Assembly: GCA_937890595.1 (NCBI GenBank) | Contig: CALADM010000030.1 | Coordinates: 50,338 to 114,337 of the forward strand | Direction of reading: 5' to 3' | DNA length: 64,000 nucleotides | From: CAJMNU01 sp905214855 | GTDB lineage: Bacteria; Bacillota; Clostridia; Lachnospirales; Lachnospiraceae | In this document: piece by piece, positions 24,586-33,526 of the stretch | Numbering within the stretch: the stretch's first letter is position 1 | Layout: every line of letters begins with the position of its first letter | Translations under genes and position numbers: made by a program | The notes under the pieces: model-generated | Seen by the model: only the letters and a program-made list of their open reading frames with translations | What the model was told of the DNA's origin: nothing | Database searches by the model: none

Positions 24586-25164
24586 ATGAAAAAAACATTA
24601 TTTGCATTTCTTTTTACCTGCTGTTCCCTGATCTTCTCTTCTATCTCTTCTTTTGCCGGAGAATGGAAATTAGATGAAACTGGATATTGGTATCAAAATG
24701 ATGATTTTACCTATCCGGTAAGTGGCTGGCAATGGATTGACGGCAATTTGGATGGAGTTTACGAATGTTACTGTTTTGATGAAAATGGATATTTATTGAC
24801 CAATACTACTACACCTGATTTTTGTATTGTTAATGAAAATGGTGCATGGGTTGTAGATGGAATTGTTCAGACACAATTAGATGATTCATATGATGATTAT
24901 GATTTGACAGACACTGTGGAGGAATCTGATTCCTTTTTTGATCATGACAATATAGATTCAGTTACCTATGAAGATTCTACACTCTCTGGTATCTCTTCTA
25001 CCCCTTATGATGGATATACAATTGTTGTAAATACTTCAACTCAAAAGTACCATGTGATAGGATGTAGAGCTATAAAGAAAATGAATGACATAAACAAAGG
25101 ATATGCCGATGATGAGGGCTATTTATTGGGTCTTGGTTATCAGCCTTGTAAAATCTGTCATTGA
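24586..25164 (+). CDS. Secreted cell-wall-binding-repeat protein with Ada-like Cys motif
   Basis: 192 aa. Signal peptide 1-22 (KKTLFAFLFTCCSLIF.. SSFAG). Then GEWKLDETGYWYQNDDFTYPVSGW, a choline-binding-type repeat that Lachnospiraceae surface proteins often carry right after the signal peptide, and a partial second repeat. An acidic linker (about 105-145) leads to a C-terminal module with YHVIGCRAIKKM and GYQPCKICH, which matches the Cys spacing of small Ada-type zinc-binding domains found in surface proteins. The ATG at 24586 is chosen for GGAGG 7 nt upstream. Function unknown. Confidence 0.82.
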   Translation: MKKTLFAFLFTCCSLIFSSISSFAGEWKLDETGYWYQNDDFTYPVSGWQWIDGNLDGVYECYCFDENGYLLTNTTTPDFCIVNENGAWVVDGIVQTQLDDSYDDYDLTDTVEESDSFFDHDNIDSVTYEDSTLSGISSTPYDGYTIVVNTSTQKYHVIGCRAIKKMNDINKGYADDEGYLLGLGYQPCKICH

Positions 25165-25234
25165 TTAAATACCTAATTTTTCTAAAAAGTGTTAGATTGT
25201 GTCTTTATTTCTTATTTTATTACAATAACATATA

Positions 25235-25320
25235 AAATCACTGTATCTTAATCTGAGGTATCCCCAAAAAAGTTAGATTTGGGGGGATTTAATCTCTTGA
25301 AAGAATACAGTGATTTTTTT
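25235..25320 (+). terminator. Long nested hairpin with T run
   Basis: Outer arms AAATCACTGTATCTT (25235-25249) and its complement with one bulge (25301-25316), an inner hairpin TCCCCAAA/TTTGGGG, then a T run. It lies 70 nt after the plus-strand gene, so most simply a terminator; a small RNA 3' end is possible. Confidence 0.7.
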
Positions 25321-25554
25321 ATGTTCTAAAATATCTTCTATGAAAGAAAAAAGGTTATTATTTTAGCTCTAATTTTTGAATTTCTTTCACAACAAGTCTA
25401 ACTTTTCTCTTTAATTTTATATCTTATGCTCTAAAAGTAATTTTCAATTTTTTATTACAACTTCTCTAATTACTGTCTCTATTTTTTGTCTTTACTACTC
25501 TCCTACTGCTAAGTTTTGTATTATTTCGAATATTAAAAAAATGAATTTTAAGAG
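25321..25554. other. Intergenic, nothing recognised
   Basis: Very AT-rich sequence with stops in all frames and no clear promoter or RNA. Confidence 0.4.
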
Positions 25555-25746
25555 ATGAATTATGTGAATTGTTTATTGTGGTGGAACCTTTGGATTACAT
25601 TTTTAGTGCGTGGAATCGTATGCGCTGTCCTTGTGAATGGTATATATTATTTAATGTATCGGAAGACTGTTGAATTTAAACAGAGTATAGTAATTCTGAA
25701 TAAGTTGACAAAAGGAAAGTTAGCTGGACTGCTCAGTAAATTGTAA
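25555..25746 (+). pseudogene. Flippase (Wzx-like) C-terminal fragment
   Basis: A 63-codon open frame encoding one membrane segment (LWITFLVRGIVCAVLVNGIYYLMY) and then RKTVEFKQSIVILNKLTKGK. This resembles the last transmembrane helix and tail of polysaccharide flippases. No upstream flippase sequence remains and the start lacks a clear ribosome binding site, so it looks like a leftover. Its neighbours are other broken polysaccharide genes on the same strand. The family call is tentative. Confidence 0.45.
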
Positions 25747-25800
25747 ATATTTCGCAAGATTAAAGGAGCACAGGGATAAAGGAAAGGTTGGAAAAGACAT

Positions 25801-26290
25801 ATGGGTACACAATTATCAATATTTGACATTATTGTAAATAGAATTGCGGGTCACTGGTGTATTCCTTTGAGAGTGAGAAATATATTATATAAACTAGCAG
25901 GCATGCAAATCAATAGTCGGTTGATTTCTGCAAAAACCGTTTTTCTAGGAAAAAATAAATGTATTGATAGGAATTGATTCCTATATAAATATAAACTACA
26001 TATTTGAGGGAGGGATATCAATTGGTAATGAAGTTTATGTAGGAATGGGATGTACATTTGTGACATCACATCACGAGATAGGTGGACCTACAAAAAGGGC
26101 AGGAGAATTAGAATGTAAACCTATTTATATAGAAGATGGATATTGGATTGGTGCAAATTGTACAATTCTACCGAGGGTTACTATCAAAAGAGGAGCAGTA
26201 ATAGCTGCGGGTTCTGTTGTAAATAATGATTGTGAAAGCAACTGCCTGTATGCAGGTGTACCTGCAAAACTTAAGAGAGTGCTTGAGTAA
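25801..26290 (+). pseudogene. Hexapeptide-repeat acyltransferase, frameshifted
   Basis: The first frame (25801-25977) begins MGTQLSIFDIIVNRIAGHW and reaches LGKNKCIDRN before TGA. The continuation in another frame (from about 25970) reads DSYININYIFEGGISIGNEVYVG, then ITSHHEIGG-like FVTSHHEIGGPTKR with the catalytic His, the left-handed beta-helix repeats and the C-terminal YAGVPAKLKRVL. Together they make one sugar O-acetyltransferase of the LbH/WcaF type, split by a one-base frame change near 25975. A sequencing error cannot be excluded. Confidence 0.8.
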
Positions 26291-26432
26291 AAAGAGCTAA
26301 ATGTAAAAAAGATAGTTGTATTATATAGGAATTTAAGTTGTTTAGATTGTGTAGATTGCGTTTAAAATAGTAGAAACTTTTGTTTAAAATTCTTTGATAA
26401 ATATACAATCATTTGTGAAAGGATGTGAGGAG

Positions 26433-27467
26433 ATGCGGAGGAGATTAATACCTATATTAAGTTTTGGATTAATAAGTGCTACATTAATTGGATTTTTACT
26501 GCTTTTACCATCAAACGATTACATGAAACAGACATTCTCTGAAAAAATAAATGCGGGTTATAGTCCTAATATTACTGTCAACGGTGATTCAATTGGCGGA
26601 TGGGTCGAGCAGGGAGAATGGTGTACCTTGTTAGAAGAGCAGATTGAGAGTGAAATTAACAAATCCATTGAAGTTACTAATATTTCTAAGCCAGGCAATA
26701 GTGCTTTCGCTGGAATTGTAAGTTGGGAAATGATGGAGACTACAGAAAGAGCACTGTCAGATTTGGTAATTCTTTGTTACGGTCAAAATGATGTAGATGA
26801 TGCTTCATTTGCAATTAATTATGAATCTTTAATCAGAAACACTATTGCAGGGAATCCTAATGCTGAGATCATCGCTGTCTTGGAAAGCTCACAGAGAGAT
26901 TATACGAACAAAATAAATACAATTATCGAACTGTGTGACTATTATAAAATTCCGTATGTTGATACAATAAGAGCATTTAATGAGAGCGGATATGCTTATG
27001 AAGAATTATCTGACGATGGTATTCACCCAAATGCGAAGGGTAAAGAAATCTACGCAGACGCTATTTATGAGGTTATTCAGTCAAAATTATTGACAAAACA
27101 GCATATTTTGGATTTTAAAGGGGAGAGACCTGCAAACAAAAAGGCTAAAAACCCTGAGGCAGACCAGTATTTAGAAGGTCAATATATTCCAGTAGAACAC
27201 ATGAAAGTGAAGGCAAACACGATTACAGCTAACATACCGCAATGCAAAATTATTGGCTTCGATAGGGTGTTTTTTGATGGTAAACACAATATTACTTTTG
27301 AAGCTGGTGGAGAATGTTTTGACGTGAGTTATAAATGGGATTATGGCTTTGAACAGCGTCATATTGACAGATTAGTTACTGGTAATTTCAAAGAAGGAGA
27401 AGGAATTATTATATTTGAAGATTTAGAAACATTAGAAAAATTTAATGGATTGGTATGCTTTAAATAA
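26433..27467 (+). CDS. SGNH/GDSL hydrolase family protein
   Basis: 344 aa with an N-terminal membrane anchor or uncleaved signal (about 3-24, LIPILSFGLISATLIGFLLLLP). The SGNH blocks are present: NGDSIGGW (nucleophile Ser), CYGQNDV (block III Gly/Asn), and the catalytic DGIHPN. It is probably an extracytoplasmic esterase acting on acylated surface glycans. The C-terminal third (after about 240) is an unrecognised beta-rich domain. The ATG at 26433 has AAAGGA 9 nt upstream. It looks intact although both neighbours are broken, and it is AT-richer than the housekeeping genes. Confidence 0.85.
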   Translation: MRRRLIPILSFGLISATLIGFLLLLPSNDYMKQTFSEKINAGYSPNITVNGDSIGGWVEQGEWCTLLEEQIESEINKSIEVTNISKPGNSAFAGIVSWEMMETTERALSDLVILCYGQNDVDDASFAINYESLIRNTIAGNPNAEIIAVLESSQRDYTNKINTIIELCDYYKIPYVDTIRAFNESGYAYEELSDDGIHPNAKGKEIYADAIYEVIQSKLLTKQHILDFKGERPANKKAKNPEADQYLEGQYIPVEHMKVKANTITANIPQCKIIGFDRVFFDGKHNITFEAGGECFDVSYKWDYGFEQRHIDRLVTGNFKEGEGIIIFEDLETLEKFNGLVCFK

Positions 27468-27488
27468 TGGAGTATTTGAGAGTGGCTT

Positions 27489-27764
27489 ATGAAAAGAATT
27501 ATTCATTTTGTAAAAACGTGCAGGCTATATTTTAATTTCTTCTTATCACATCTAAAAGATAAGAATTTCGTATTTGGAATAAATATTGTGGATTACTGCA
27601 ATTTGAATTGTGTCAGTTGTGACCATTTTTCTCTTATTATAAAAAATTCTTATTATTATAGAAATGATTTGAAAAATTTAAGTCAAATTAAAGGATTATT
27701 TCCCAAAAGAATAAGAATTTTGAGAGGAGAACCATTGCTTCATCCTGAAATTAAAATCATATGA
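27489..27764 (+). pseudogene. Radical SAM protein, truncated N-terminal fragment
   Basis: The first 90 codons of a radical SAM enzyme: the cluster motif DYCNLNCVSCDHFS (CxxxCxxC) and the following RILRGEPLLHPEI, equivalent to the usual GGEPLLHP. Homology stops at about 27757, where sequence of an IS66 transposase end begins. GGC-type ribosome binding site is weak; the start is ATG at 27489. The gene is cut and surely inactive. It may once have acted with the adjacent polysaccharide genes. Confidence 0.75.
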
Positions 27765-27946
27765 TTACTTTGTATATCTCTTGGAGGAGATTCCAAACCA
27801 TATGGATGAAGAAAATCGTTCCTTCCTAGAAGATCTGTTACCATGGTCTCAAAAACTACCAGAAGGAATTCGAAAACAGTGATAACCAGAAACCGCCCAA
27901 CATGGCGGTTCTTCATTTTTCAAGGTACTCGCGTTTGAGTGTTTAC
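27758..27946 (+). mobile_element. IS66-family remnant (transposase 3' end and right terminus)
   Basis: From 27762 one frame reads YDYFVYLLEEIPNHMDEE and ends LLPWSQKLPEGIRKQ-stop at 27884, the typical C-terminus of IS66 TnpC. It is followed by the hairpin AACCGCC/GGCGGTT and then GTACTCGCGTTTGAGTGTTTAC (27925-27946), whose reverse complement begins GTAAACACTCAAACGCGA and looks like an IS66 terminal repeat. The rest of the element is missing. Confidence 0.75.
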
Positions 27947-27969
27947 CTATTTACCGTATACATAAATCA

Positions 27970-28004
27970 AGGTGAAAAGCTAATTCTAGTCAAGCCTTTC
28001 ACCT
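27970..28004 (-). terminator. Hairpin downstream of the phosphohexomutase gene
   Basis: Stem AGGTGAAA/TTTCACCT with extra pairing GCT/AGC, 57 nt past the mutase stop. The T run is weak, so a terminator role is only likely. Confidence 0.45.
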
Positions 28005-28060
28005 ATCATTATTATAGAAGATCTTATTTACAGACTTTTCTTCATAGTCTTGGTATGAAT

Positions 28061-29788
28061 CTACTCAAACAATTTTTCCGTTTCTTCAACCAATCTTTTT
28101 TCTATCTTTTTCGCTTCTTCTTTATCCTTTGCACTAACTGAAAGATATAGCTTTAATTTCGGTTCTGTACCAGAAGGTCTAACCACTAAAGAACAGTGAT
28201 CTTCCAATAAAAATTTCAGTACATTGGATTTTGGAAGTCCATCCAGTCCATTGGAATAATCCAGTAACTTTTCTACCTGTTTCCCTGCAAAAGAATGAAT
28301 TCCACTACGGAATCGCTGCATGATTTTTTGCATAGTATCAGCCCCAGAACTTCCTTCCCAAGTATAGCTATGTAAGGTATTTAAGCAATATCCATACTTC
28401 TGAAACAGCTCATCTAATTTATCAAGAAGAGTAATGCCATGCGTTGCATAATAACTGAACATTTCGCAAATTAAATAGGCTGCATTGATTCCATCTTTAT
28501 CTCTTACATAACTTCCAGAAAGATACCCATAAGACTCCTCAAATCCAAAAATATAACTATCTGTTTTTCCCTGCTTTTCCAGTTTTCCAATCTGTTCACC
28601 AATAAACTTAAAACCTGTCAGGACATTTACTGTACGGACACCATAGGAATTTGCAATTTGCTCACCAAGATCCATTGTTACAATCGTTTTCATCATAACA
28701 GGATCTTTCGGCATTTTATTATGTTTGATGCGCTGGGAACAGATATAATCCAATAGCAGGATTCCAGTTTCATTGCCAGATAAAAGGACATACTCACCGT
28801 TTTTATCTTTTACAGCAATTCCTACTCTGTCACAATCTGGATCTGTGGCAAGAAGGAGATCTGCATGATTTCTTTTTGCATATTCTATTCCCAATGCCAT
28901 TGCTTCTTTGATTTCAGGATTCGGATATGGGCAAGTTGGAAAATTCCCATCTGGAAGTTTCTGTTCTTCTACCAATGTAATATTGTTATATCCCATTTCT
29001 TTTAAAGTCCTTGTAACTGGAATATAACCCGTTCCATTTAATGGAGTATACACAATAGCCACATCTTTATTTACCTCTTCTCCAAAAAGAACGGATTGTT
29101 TTTTTACTTCTTCAATAAAGGCAGTAAGAACTTCATCAGAAATATAATGAATAAATCCCATATTGACAGCTTGGTTAAAATCTGTATATTTTACATCCTT
29201 AAATATATCTAATTTTTCGATTTCTGAAAGGATTTTAGAGGCTGCTTCTGTTGTAATCTGACAGCCATCATTTCCATATACCTTATATCCATTGTATTTA
29301 CTTGGATTGTGAGAGGCCGTAATCATGACACCAGCAGAAGTATGCAGATAACGTGTTGCATATGAGACAGTCGATACTGGTGTCAATGTTGACCAGAGGA
29401 ACACTTTAATATGATTTGCTGCAAAAACAGTTGCTGCTATTTTTGCAAATACATCCGACTTAATACGAGAATCATAGCCAATAACCACGCTTGCTTTTTT
29501 ACCATATTTCTGAAGCAGATATTTGGATAATCCCTGAGAAGCCTTAGCTACTGTATACGCATTCATTCTATTAGTTCCAGCCCCAATCGTTCCTCTAAGT
29601 CCCCCAGTACCAAATGCAAGATTCCTATAAAATGCATCTTCTATTTGTGTAGTATTCATTTGGCGCAGTTCAGCTGCAATATCTTCATCCCAAATTGTGC
29701 CAGAAACAGGTGGCTTTGCAATACCAGCTGTTGTATCTTCTCCTATAATGTTTCTGCACCAGTATTCATATTCATCCATATAAGTCAT
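28061..29788 (-). CDS. Phosphoglucomutase/phosphomannomutase
   Basis: 575 aa alpha-D-phosphohexomutase. Four-domain hallmarks in order: FGTGGLRGTIGAG, phosphoserine loop VMITASHNPSKYNGYK, metal loop ATDPDCDRVG, sugar loop FGFEESYGYL and the C-terminal phosphate loop VRPSGTEPKLKLY. It interconverts hexose-1- and -6-phosphates. As it lies 22 nt downstream of manC it could supply mannose-1-phosphate for GDP-mannose, though this long subfamily often acts on glucose. The ATG at 29788 has GAGGAG 9 nt upstream; a further ATG at 29827 overlaps manC and is rejected. Confidence 0.95.
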   Translation of the reverse strand: MTYMDEYEYWCRNIIGEDTTAGIAKPPVSGTIWDEDIAAELRQMNTTQIEDAFYRNLAFGTGGLRGTIGAGTNRMNAYTVAKASQGLSKYLLQKYGKKASVVIGYDSRIKSDVFAKIAATVFAANHIKVFLWSTLTPVSTVSYATRYLHTSAGVMITASHNPSKYNGYKVYGNDGCQITTEAASKILSEIEKLDIFKDVKYTDFNQAVNMGFIHYISDEVLTAFIEEVKKQSVLFGEEVNKDVAIVYTPLNGTGYIPVTRTLKEMGYNNITLVEEQKLPDGNFPTCPYPNPEIKEAMALGIEYAKRNHADLLLATDPDCDRVGIAVKDKNGEYVLLSGNETGILLLDYICSQRIKHNKMPKDPVMMKTIVTMDLGEQIANSYGVRTVNVLTGFKFIGEQIGKLEKQGKTDSYIFGFEESYGYLSGSYVRDKDGINAAYLICEMFSYYATHGITLLDKLDELFQKYGYCLNTLHSYTWEGSSGADTMQKIMQRFRSGIHSFAGKQVEKLLDYSNGLDGLPKSNVLKFLLEDHCSLVVRPSGTEPKLKLYLSVSAKDKEEAKKIEKRLVEETEKLFE

Positions 29789-29810
29789 TGTCTTGTTCTC
29801 CTCAAATGGT

Positions 29811-31127
29811 TTAGAGTTGAAGGTCATATTTTATTTTGTCATGTACAGTAATCTCTTTACCAATCTGTACTTCAATTACCTGAATTTCTGTGTCTGCCAG
29901 AATAGTATGGCGGCTTCCTGCATTCATAGTGATAACATCGCCTGCCTTAACAGCTTTTTCTATACCATCTACAATAGTACGTCCCTCACCGGCAATTACA
30001 GTCCAAACTTCATCTCTAAATTCATGGCTGTGATAATTCATCTTATGACCAGGATTTAATGTCACTTTAATCGTCAGGCTGCCTTCCTCTACATCCAATA
30101 CTCTAAAACTTCCCCATGATTTTTCAGCAAACATAACACGGTTGTCCAAAGTATTGACATAAGGCTTGATATAGCTGGACTGTTCTTTGTCTGATACCAA
30201 GATTCCTTCTGGACTTGCAGATACAACAATATCTTTTAATCCCATACAAAGGATTGGGACATTCAATTCATTTACAACATGGACATTTTCGCAATTTTCG
30301 TTAAATAAAGCTTCACCGACTGCTTGACTATCCATCGCCTCTGTCAAGGTATTCCATGTACCAAGATCTTTCCACATACCTGCAAAACGCATAACTTCTA
30401 TTTCTGTCTCATGTTCTACAACAGCATAATCAAAGCTGATCTTTGTAAGAGTGTCATATTTCTGAAATAAATCCTGATAATCTGAAAAATCAATTAATTC
30501 ATGTGCACGTTTTAATACATATCCCAAACGGAACGCAAATACACCTCCATTCCACAATGCTCCCTGTGAAATGTATTCTTTTGCCATTTCTTGATTTGGT
30601 TTTTCTTTAAACATAGAAACTTTACTGATTTTTTCTGCACTGGTTGGAATGATATAACCATATTTTTCACTTGGATAGGTTGGTTCAATACCCATTAAAA
30701 CCAGATTTGCATTGCTCTGTGCAGCCCGATTTCCTAAATCATTCAAAGCCTCAAAATAGTCATCCTCAACATAGGGATCTACTGGGCAAACTACAACAGA
30801 TTCATTTTCACCAACCCCCTGTACATCTTTTAAATATGCAGCTGCAAGGGCAATTGCAGGAAAGGTATCTCTTCTGCAGGGCTCTACGCTGATTCCAACA
30901 TGATCCCCTAATTGGTTGTAAATTGCAGATACCTGTGATTTTGATGTGGCAATCGTTACAGTCGCATCAGAATCAACCTTTCTGATTTGACGATATACAC
31001 GCTGTACCATGGATTCCAGTGAATTGTCTTCTTTATGAAAAATTTTGATAAATTGTTTGGATCGGATATCATTGGAGAGTGGCCATAGACGCTGCCCAGA
31101 GCCACCAGATAATAAAACAATATTCAT
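29811..31127 (-). CDS. manC: Mannose-1-phosphate guanylyltransferase
   Basis: 438 aa. N-terminal nucleotidyltransferase with LLSGGSGQRLWPLSND (signature loop), PVDPYVEDDYFE and FKEKPN; the C-terminal part ends in a cupin-like sequence NYHSHEFRDEVWTVIAGEGRTIVDG, as in ManC/XanB, but without the His-rich isomerase activity being certain. It makes GDP-mannose, the precursor used by Gmd and Fcl encoded just upstream. A hairpin with T run (31151-31183) lies between fcl and manC, so manC may be transcribed less than fcl. Confidence 0.95.
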   Translation of the reverse strand: MNIVLLSGGSGQRLWPLSNDIRSKQFIKIFHKEDNSLESMVQRVYRQIRKVDSDATVTIATSKSQVSAIYNQLGDHVGISVEPCRRDTFPAIALAAAYLKDVQGVGENESVVVCPVDPYVEDDYFEALNDLGNRAAQSNANLVLMGIEPTYPSEKYGYIIPTSAEKISKVSMFKEKPNQEMAKEYISQGALWNGGVFAFRLGYVLKRAHELIDFSDYQDLFQKYDTLTKISFDYAVVEHETEIEVMRFAGMWKDLGTWNTLTEAMDSQAVGEALFNENCENVHVVNELNVPILCMGLKDIVVSASPEGILVSDKEQSSYIKPYVNTLDNRVMFAEKSWGSFRVLDVEEGSLTIKVTLNPGHKMNYHSHEFRDEVWTVIAGEGRTIVDGIEKAVKAGDVITMNAGSRHTILADTEIQVIEVQIGKEITVHDKIKYDLQL

Positions 31128-31150
31128 TTGACCTCTACCTCTTTTCCTAA

Positions 31151-31183
31151 AAAAGCTGTACCCTTTTCAGGGATACAGCTTTT
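31151..31183 (-). terminator. Internal terminator between fcl and manC
   Basis: Stem AAGCTGTATCCCT/AGGGTACAGCTT (one mismatch) then TTTTTTAGG on the minus strand, 13 nt past the fcl stop. Confidence 0.82.
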
Positions 31184-31195
31184 CTTTTTTTCTTC

Positions 31196-32140
31196 TTATC
31201 GTTCAGCACGCATCGGATTATTCAGAAAATCTTCATAAGATAAACGGATTCCGTCCTCTAACTCTGTCTTGTATGTCCATCCAAGGTTGGTTGCCTTAGA
31301 AACATCCAAAAGTTTACGTGGTGTACCATTTGGTTTTGTAGTATCCCACTTGATCTCACCTGTATAACCTACTACCTTTGCAACTAATTCTGTTAATTCT
31401 TTAATTGTAAGTTCCTTACCAGTACCAGCATTTACTGTTTCATTTCCTGAATAGTTGTTCATCAGGAATACACATAAGTTAGCCAGATCGTCTACATATA
31501 AGAACTCACGGAGCGGACTTCCATCTCCCCAGCAGGTAACACTTGGCAGTTCCTGTTCTTTTGCTTCATGGAATCTGCGGATCAATGCCGGAAGTACATG
31601 GCTATGGGTTGGATGATAGTTGTCATTTGGTCCGTACAGATTGGTAGGCATTACGCTGATGTAATCTGTACCATACTGACGATTTAAAAATTCACAATAT
31701 TTCAATCCACTGATTTTTGCCAGTGCATATGCTTCATTGGTTTTTTCCAATTCACTGGTTAAAAGACAGCTTTCTGGCATAGGCTGTGGTGCCATTCTTG
31801 GATAAATGCAGGAAGATCCCAGAAATTCCAACTTTTTACATCCGTTCTGCCATGCAGAGTGAATCACATTCATTTCCAGAGTCATGTTAAACCACATGAA
31901 ATCTGCCAGTGCTTCCTGATTTGCGATAATACCGCCTACTTTAGCAGCTGCCAGAAATACATATTCTGGTTTTTCTGCTGCAAAGAAATCTTCTACATCC
32001 TGCTGTCTGCAAAGATCCAGTTCTTGATGTGTACGGGTAATGATATTGGTATATCCCTGACGCTGTAATTCGCGTACAATAGCAGAACCTACCATACCAC
32101 GATGTCCAGCTACATAGATTTTTGCGTTTTTCTCCATCAT
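31196..32140 (-). CDS. fcl: GDP-L-fucose synthase
   Basis: 314-aa short-chain dehydrogenase (epimerase/reductase). Rossmann motif VAGHRGMVGSAIVREL, catalytic SSCIYP and YALAKISGLKYCE (Tyr and Lys), and NDNYHPTHSHVLPALIRRFHEAK, all characteristic of Fcl/WcaG. It converts GDP-4-keto-6-deoxymannose, the Gmd product, to GDP-L-fucose. The start overlaps the gmd stop (ATGA), so translation is coupled. Confidence 0.97.
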   Translation of the reverse strand: MMEKNAKIYVAGHRGMVGSAIVRELQRQGYTNIITRTHQELDLCRQQDVEDFFAAEKPEYVFLAAAKVGGIIANQEALADFMWFNMTLEMNVIHSAWQNGCKKLEFLGSSCIYPRMAPQPMPESCLLTSELEKTNEAYALAKISGLKYCEFLNRQYGTDYISVMPTNLYGPNDNYHPTHSHVLPALIRRFHEAKEQELPSVTCWGDGSPLREFLYVDDLANLCVFLMNNYSGNETVNAGTGKELTIKELTELVAKVVGYTGEIKWDTTKPNGTPRKLLDVSKATNLGWTYKTELEDGIRLSYEDFLNNPMRAER

Positions 32141-33189
32141 GCCTGTTCACCAGCTTCCTTCATTGCCTTTTCACGCTTTGCTAACATACGATCATGTTTT
32201 GCCATGATTTCTACCAATTCTTCATAACTTGTTTTCTGTGGATTCCATCCAAGAACTGTTTTTGCCTTAGTTGGATCGCCCCAAAGGTTATCTACATCAG
32301 TCGGGCGGAACCATTCTGGGTTGACACAAACTAACATTTTGCCTGTCTCTGCATCATATCCCTTTTCTTCCAGACCATTTCCTTCCCAACGGATTGTAAT
32401 TCCGTTAGTAGCAAATGCTTTTTCAGTAAAATCACGTACTGTGTGCTGTACACCAGTAGCAATTACAAAGTCGTCTGGTGTTTCTTGCTGCATGATCAGC
32501 CACATACACTCTACATAATCTTTTGCATATCCCCAGTCACGCAAAGAGTCCATATTTCCTAATTCCAGATGATCCTGAAGTCCTTCTGCGATTCGACCAG
32601 CCGCCAGAGTGATCTTACGTGTTACAAAGTTCTCACCACGACGCTCTGATTCGTGGTTGAATAGGATTCCGTTTACTGCAAACATTCCATAAGCTTCACG
32701 ATATTCTTTTGTAATCCAAAAACCATACTGTTTTGCTACTGCATATGGGCTGTATGGATGGAATGGTGTTGTCTCACGCTGAGGAACTTCTTCTACTTTT
32801 CCATAAAGTTCAGAAGTAGATGCCTGATATACTTTTGTTTTCTTGGTCAGTCCCAGAATACGACATGCTTCCAGAATACGAAGAACACCAAGTGCATCTA
32901 CATCTCCGGAATATTCTGGTACATCAAAGGAAACCTGTACATGGCTCTGTGCTGCCAAGTTATAGATTTCATCTGGTTGAACCAGACTGATAATACGAAT
33001 TAAAGAAGAAGAATCAGAAAGATCTCCATCATGAAGAGTAATTTTTCCCATAAGATGATCAATACGTGCGGTATTAGAGATGGATGCACGGCGTGTAATA
33101 CCATGAACTTCATATCCCTTTTCCAGAAGGAATTCTGCTAGGTAAGAACCATCTTGACCAGTAATACCAGTAATAAGTGCTTTTTTCAT
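32137..33189 (-). CDS. gmd: GDP-mannose 4,6-dehydratase
   Basis: 350-aa SDR dehydratase. Motifs: ITGITGQDGSYLAEFLLEKGYEVHG, STSELYGKVEEVPQ, YAVAKQYGFWITKEYREAYG (Tyr/Lys pair) and NHESERRGENFVTRKI, all diagnostic. First enzyme of GDP-L-fucose synthesis. It heads the gmd-fcl-manC-mutase group. GGAGGTACACA precedes the ATG. TTGACA occurs about 85 nt upstream but without a clear -10. Confidence 0.97.
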   Translation of the reverse strand: MKKALITGITGQDGSYLAEFLLEKGYEVHGITRRASISNTARIDHLMGKITLHDGDLSDSSSLIRIISLVQPDEIYNLAAQSHVQVSFDVPEYSGDVDALGVLRILEACRILGLTKKTKVYQASTSELYGKVEEVPQRETTPFHPYSPYAVAKQYGFWITKEYREAYGMFAVNGILFNHESERRGENFVTRKITLAAGRIAEGLQDHLELGNMDSLRDWGYAKDYVECMWLIMQQETPDDFVIATGVQHTVRDFTEKAFATNGITIRWEGNGLEEKGYDAETGKMLVCVNPEWFRPTDVDNLWGDPTKAKTVLGWNPQKTSYEELVEIMAKHDRMLAKREKAMKEAGEQA

Positions 33190-33326
33190 TGTGTACCTCC
33201 ATATGTTCTGTTGGTGTATTGTAGTAATTAAAATATGTTATACTTATATTGATAGTTGAAAATTAAATGTCAAAAATATTGTAACAGGTATTTTTTGTTT
33301 TTTTAATTCACATAAATGGTTTCTTT

Positions 33327-33451
33327 TTACACTATATTGGTTTTTTGGTGAGACTTCTGAAGAGAGTTTAGAAAAATTTCTTCCTTATTCAATACAGAGT
33401 GAAAAAACTCCATACTGGCATGGTTGTAAGGATGTGTGCTTTTCCTTTTAT
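33327..33451 (-). pseudogene. Fragment of a second IS3-type transposase (OrfB C-terminus)
   Basis: Minus-strand frame reads THPYNHASMEFFHSVLNKEE, which resembles the catalytic-Glu region of IS3/IS150 OrfB (consensus like YDNAxxESFxxxLKxE), and continues to a stop at 33327. It is cut off exactly at the left end of the IS at 33452. Short and divergent, so tentative. Confidence 0.45.
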
Positions 33452-33526
33452 TGTAGTGGTATACTAAATTTGTAACATCTTGTTCGGATAATGTATAATA
33501 TCTATTATCCAAAGGAGGAACCAATC

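Noticed and set aside
27902..28141. Plus-strand frame after the IS66 remnant
   Set aside because: It overlaps the end of the phosphohexomutase on the other strand and contains IS end sequence; no start signal or motif.
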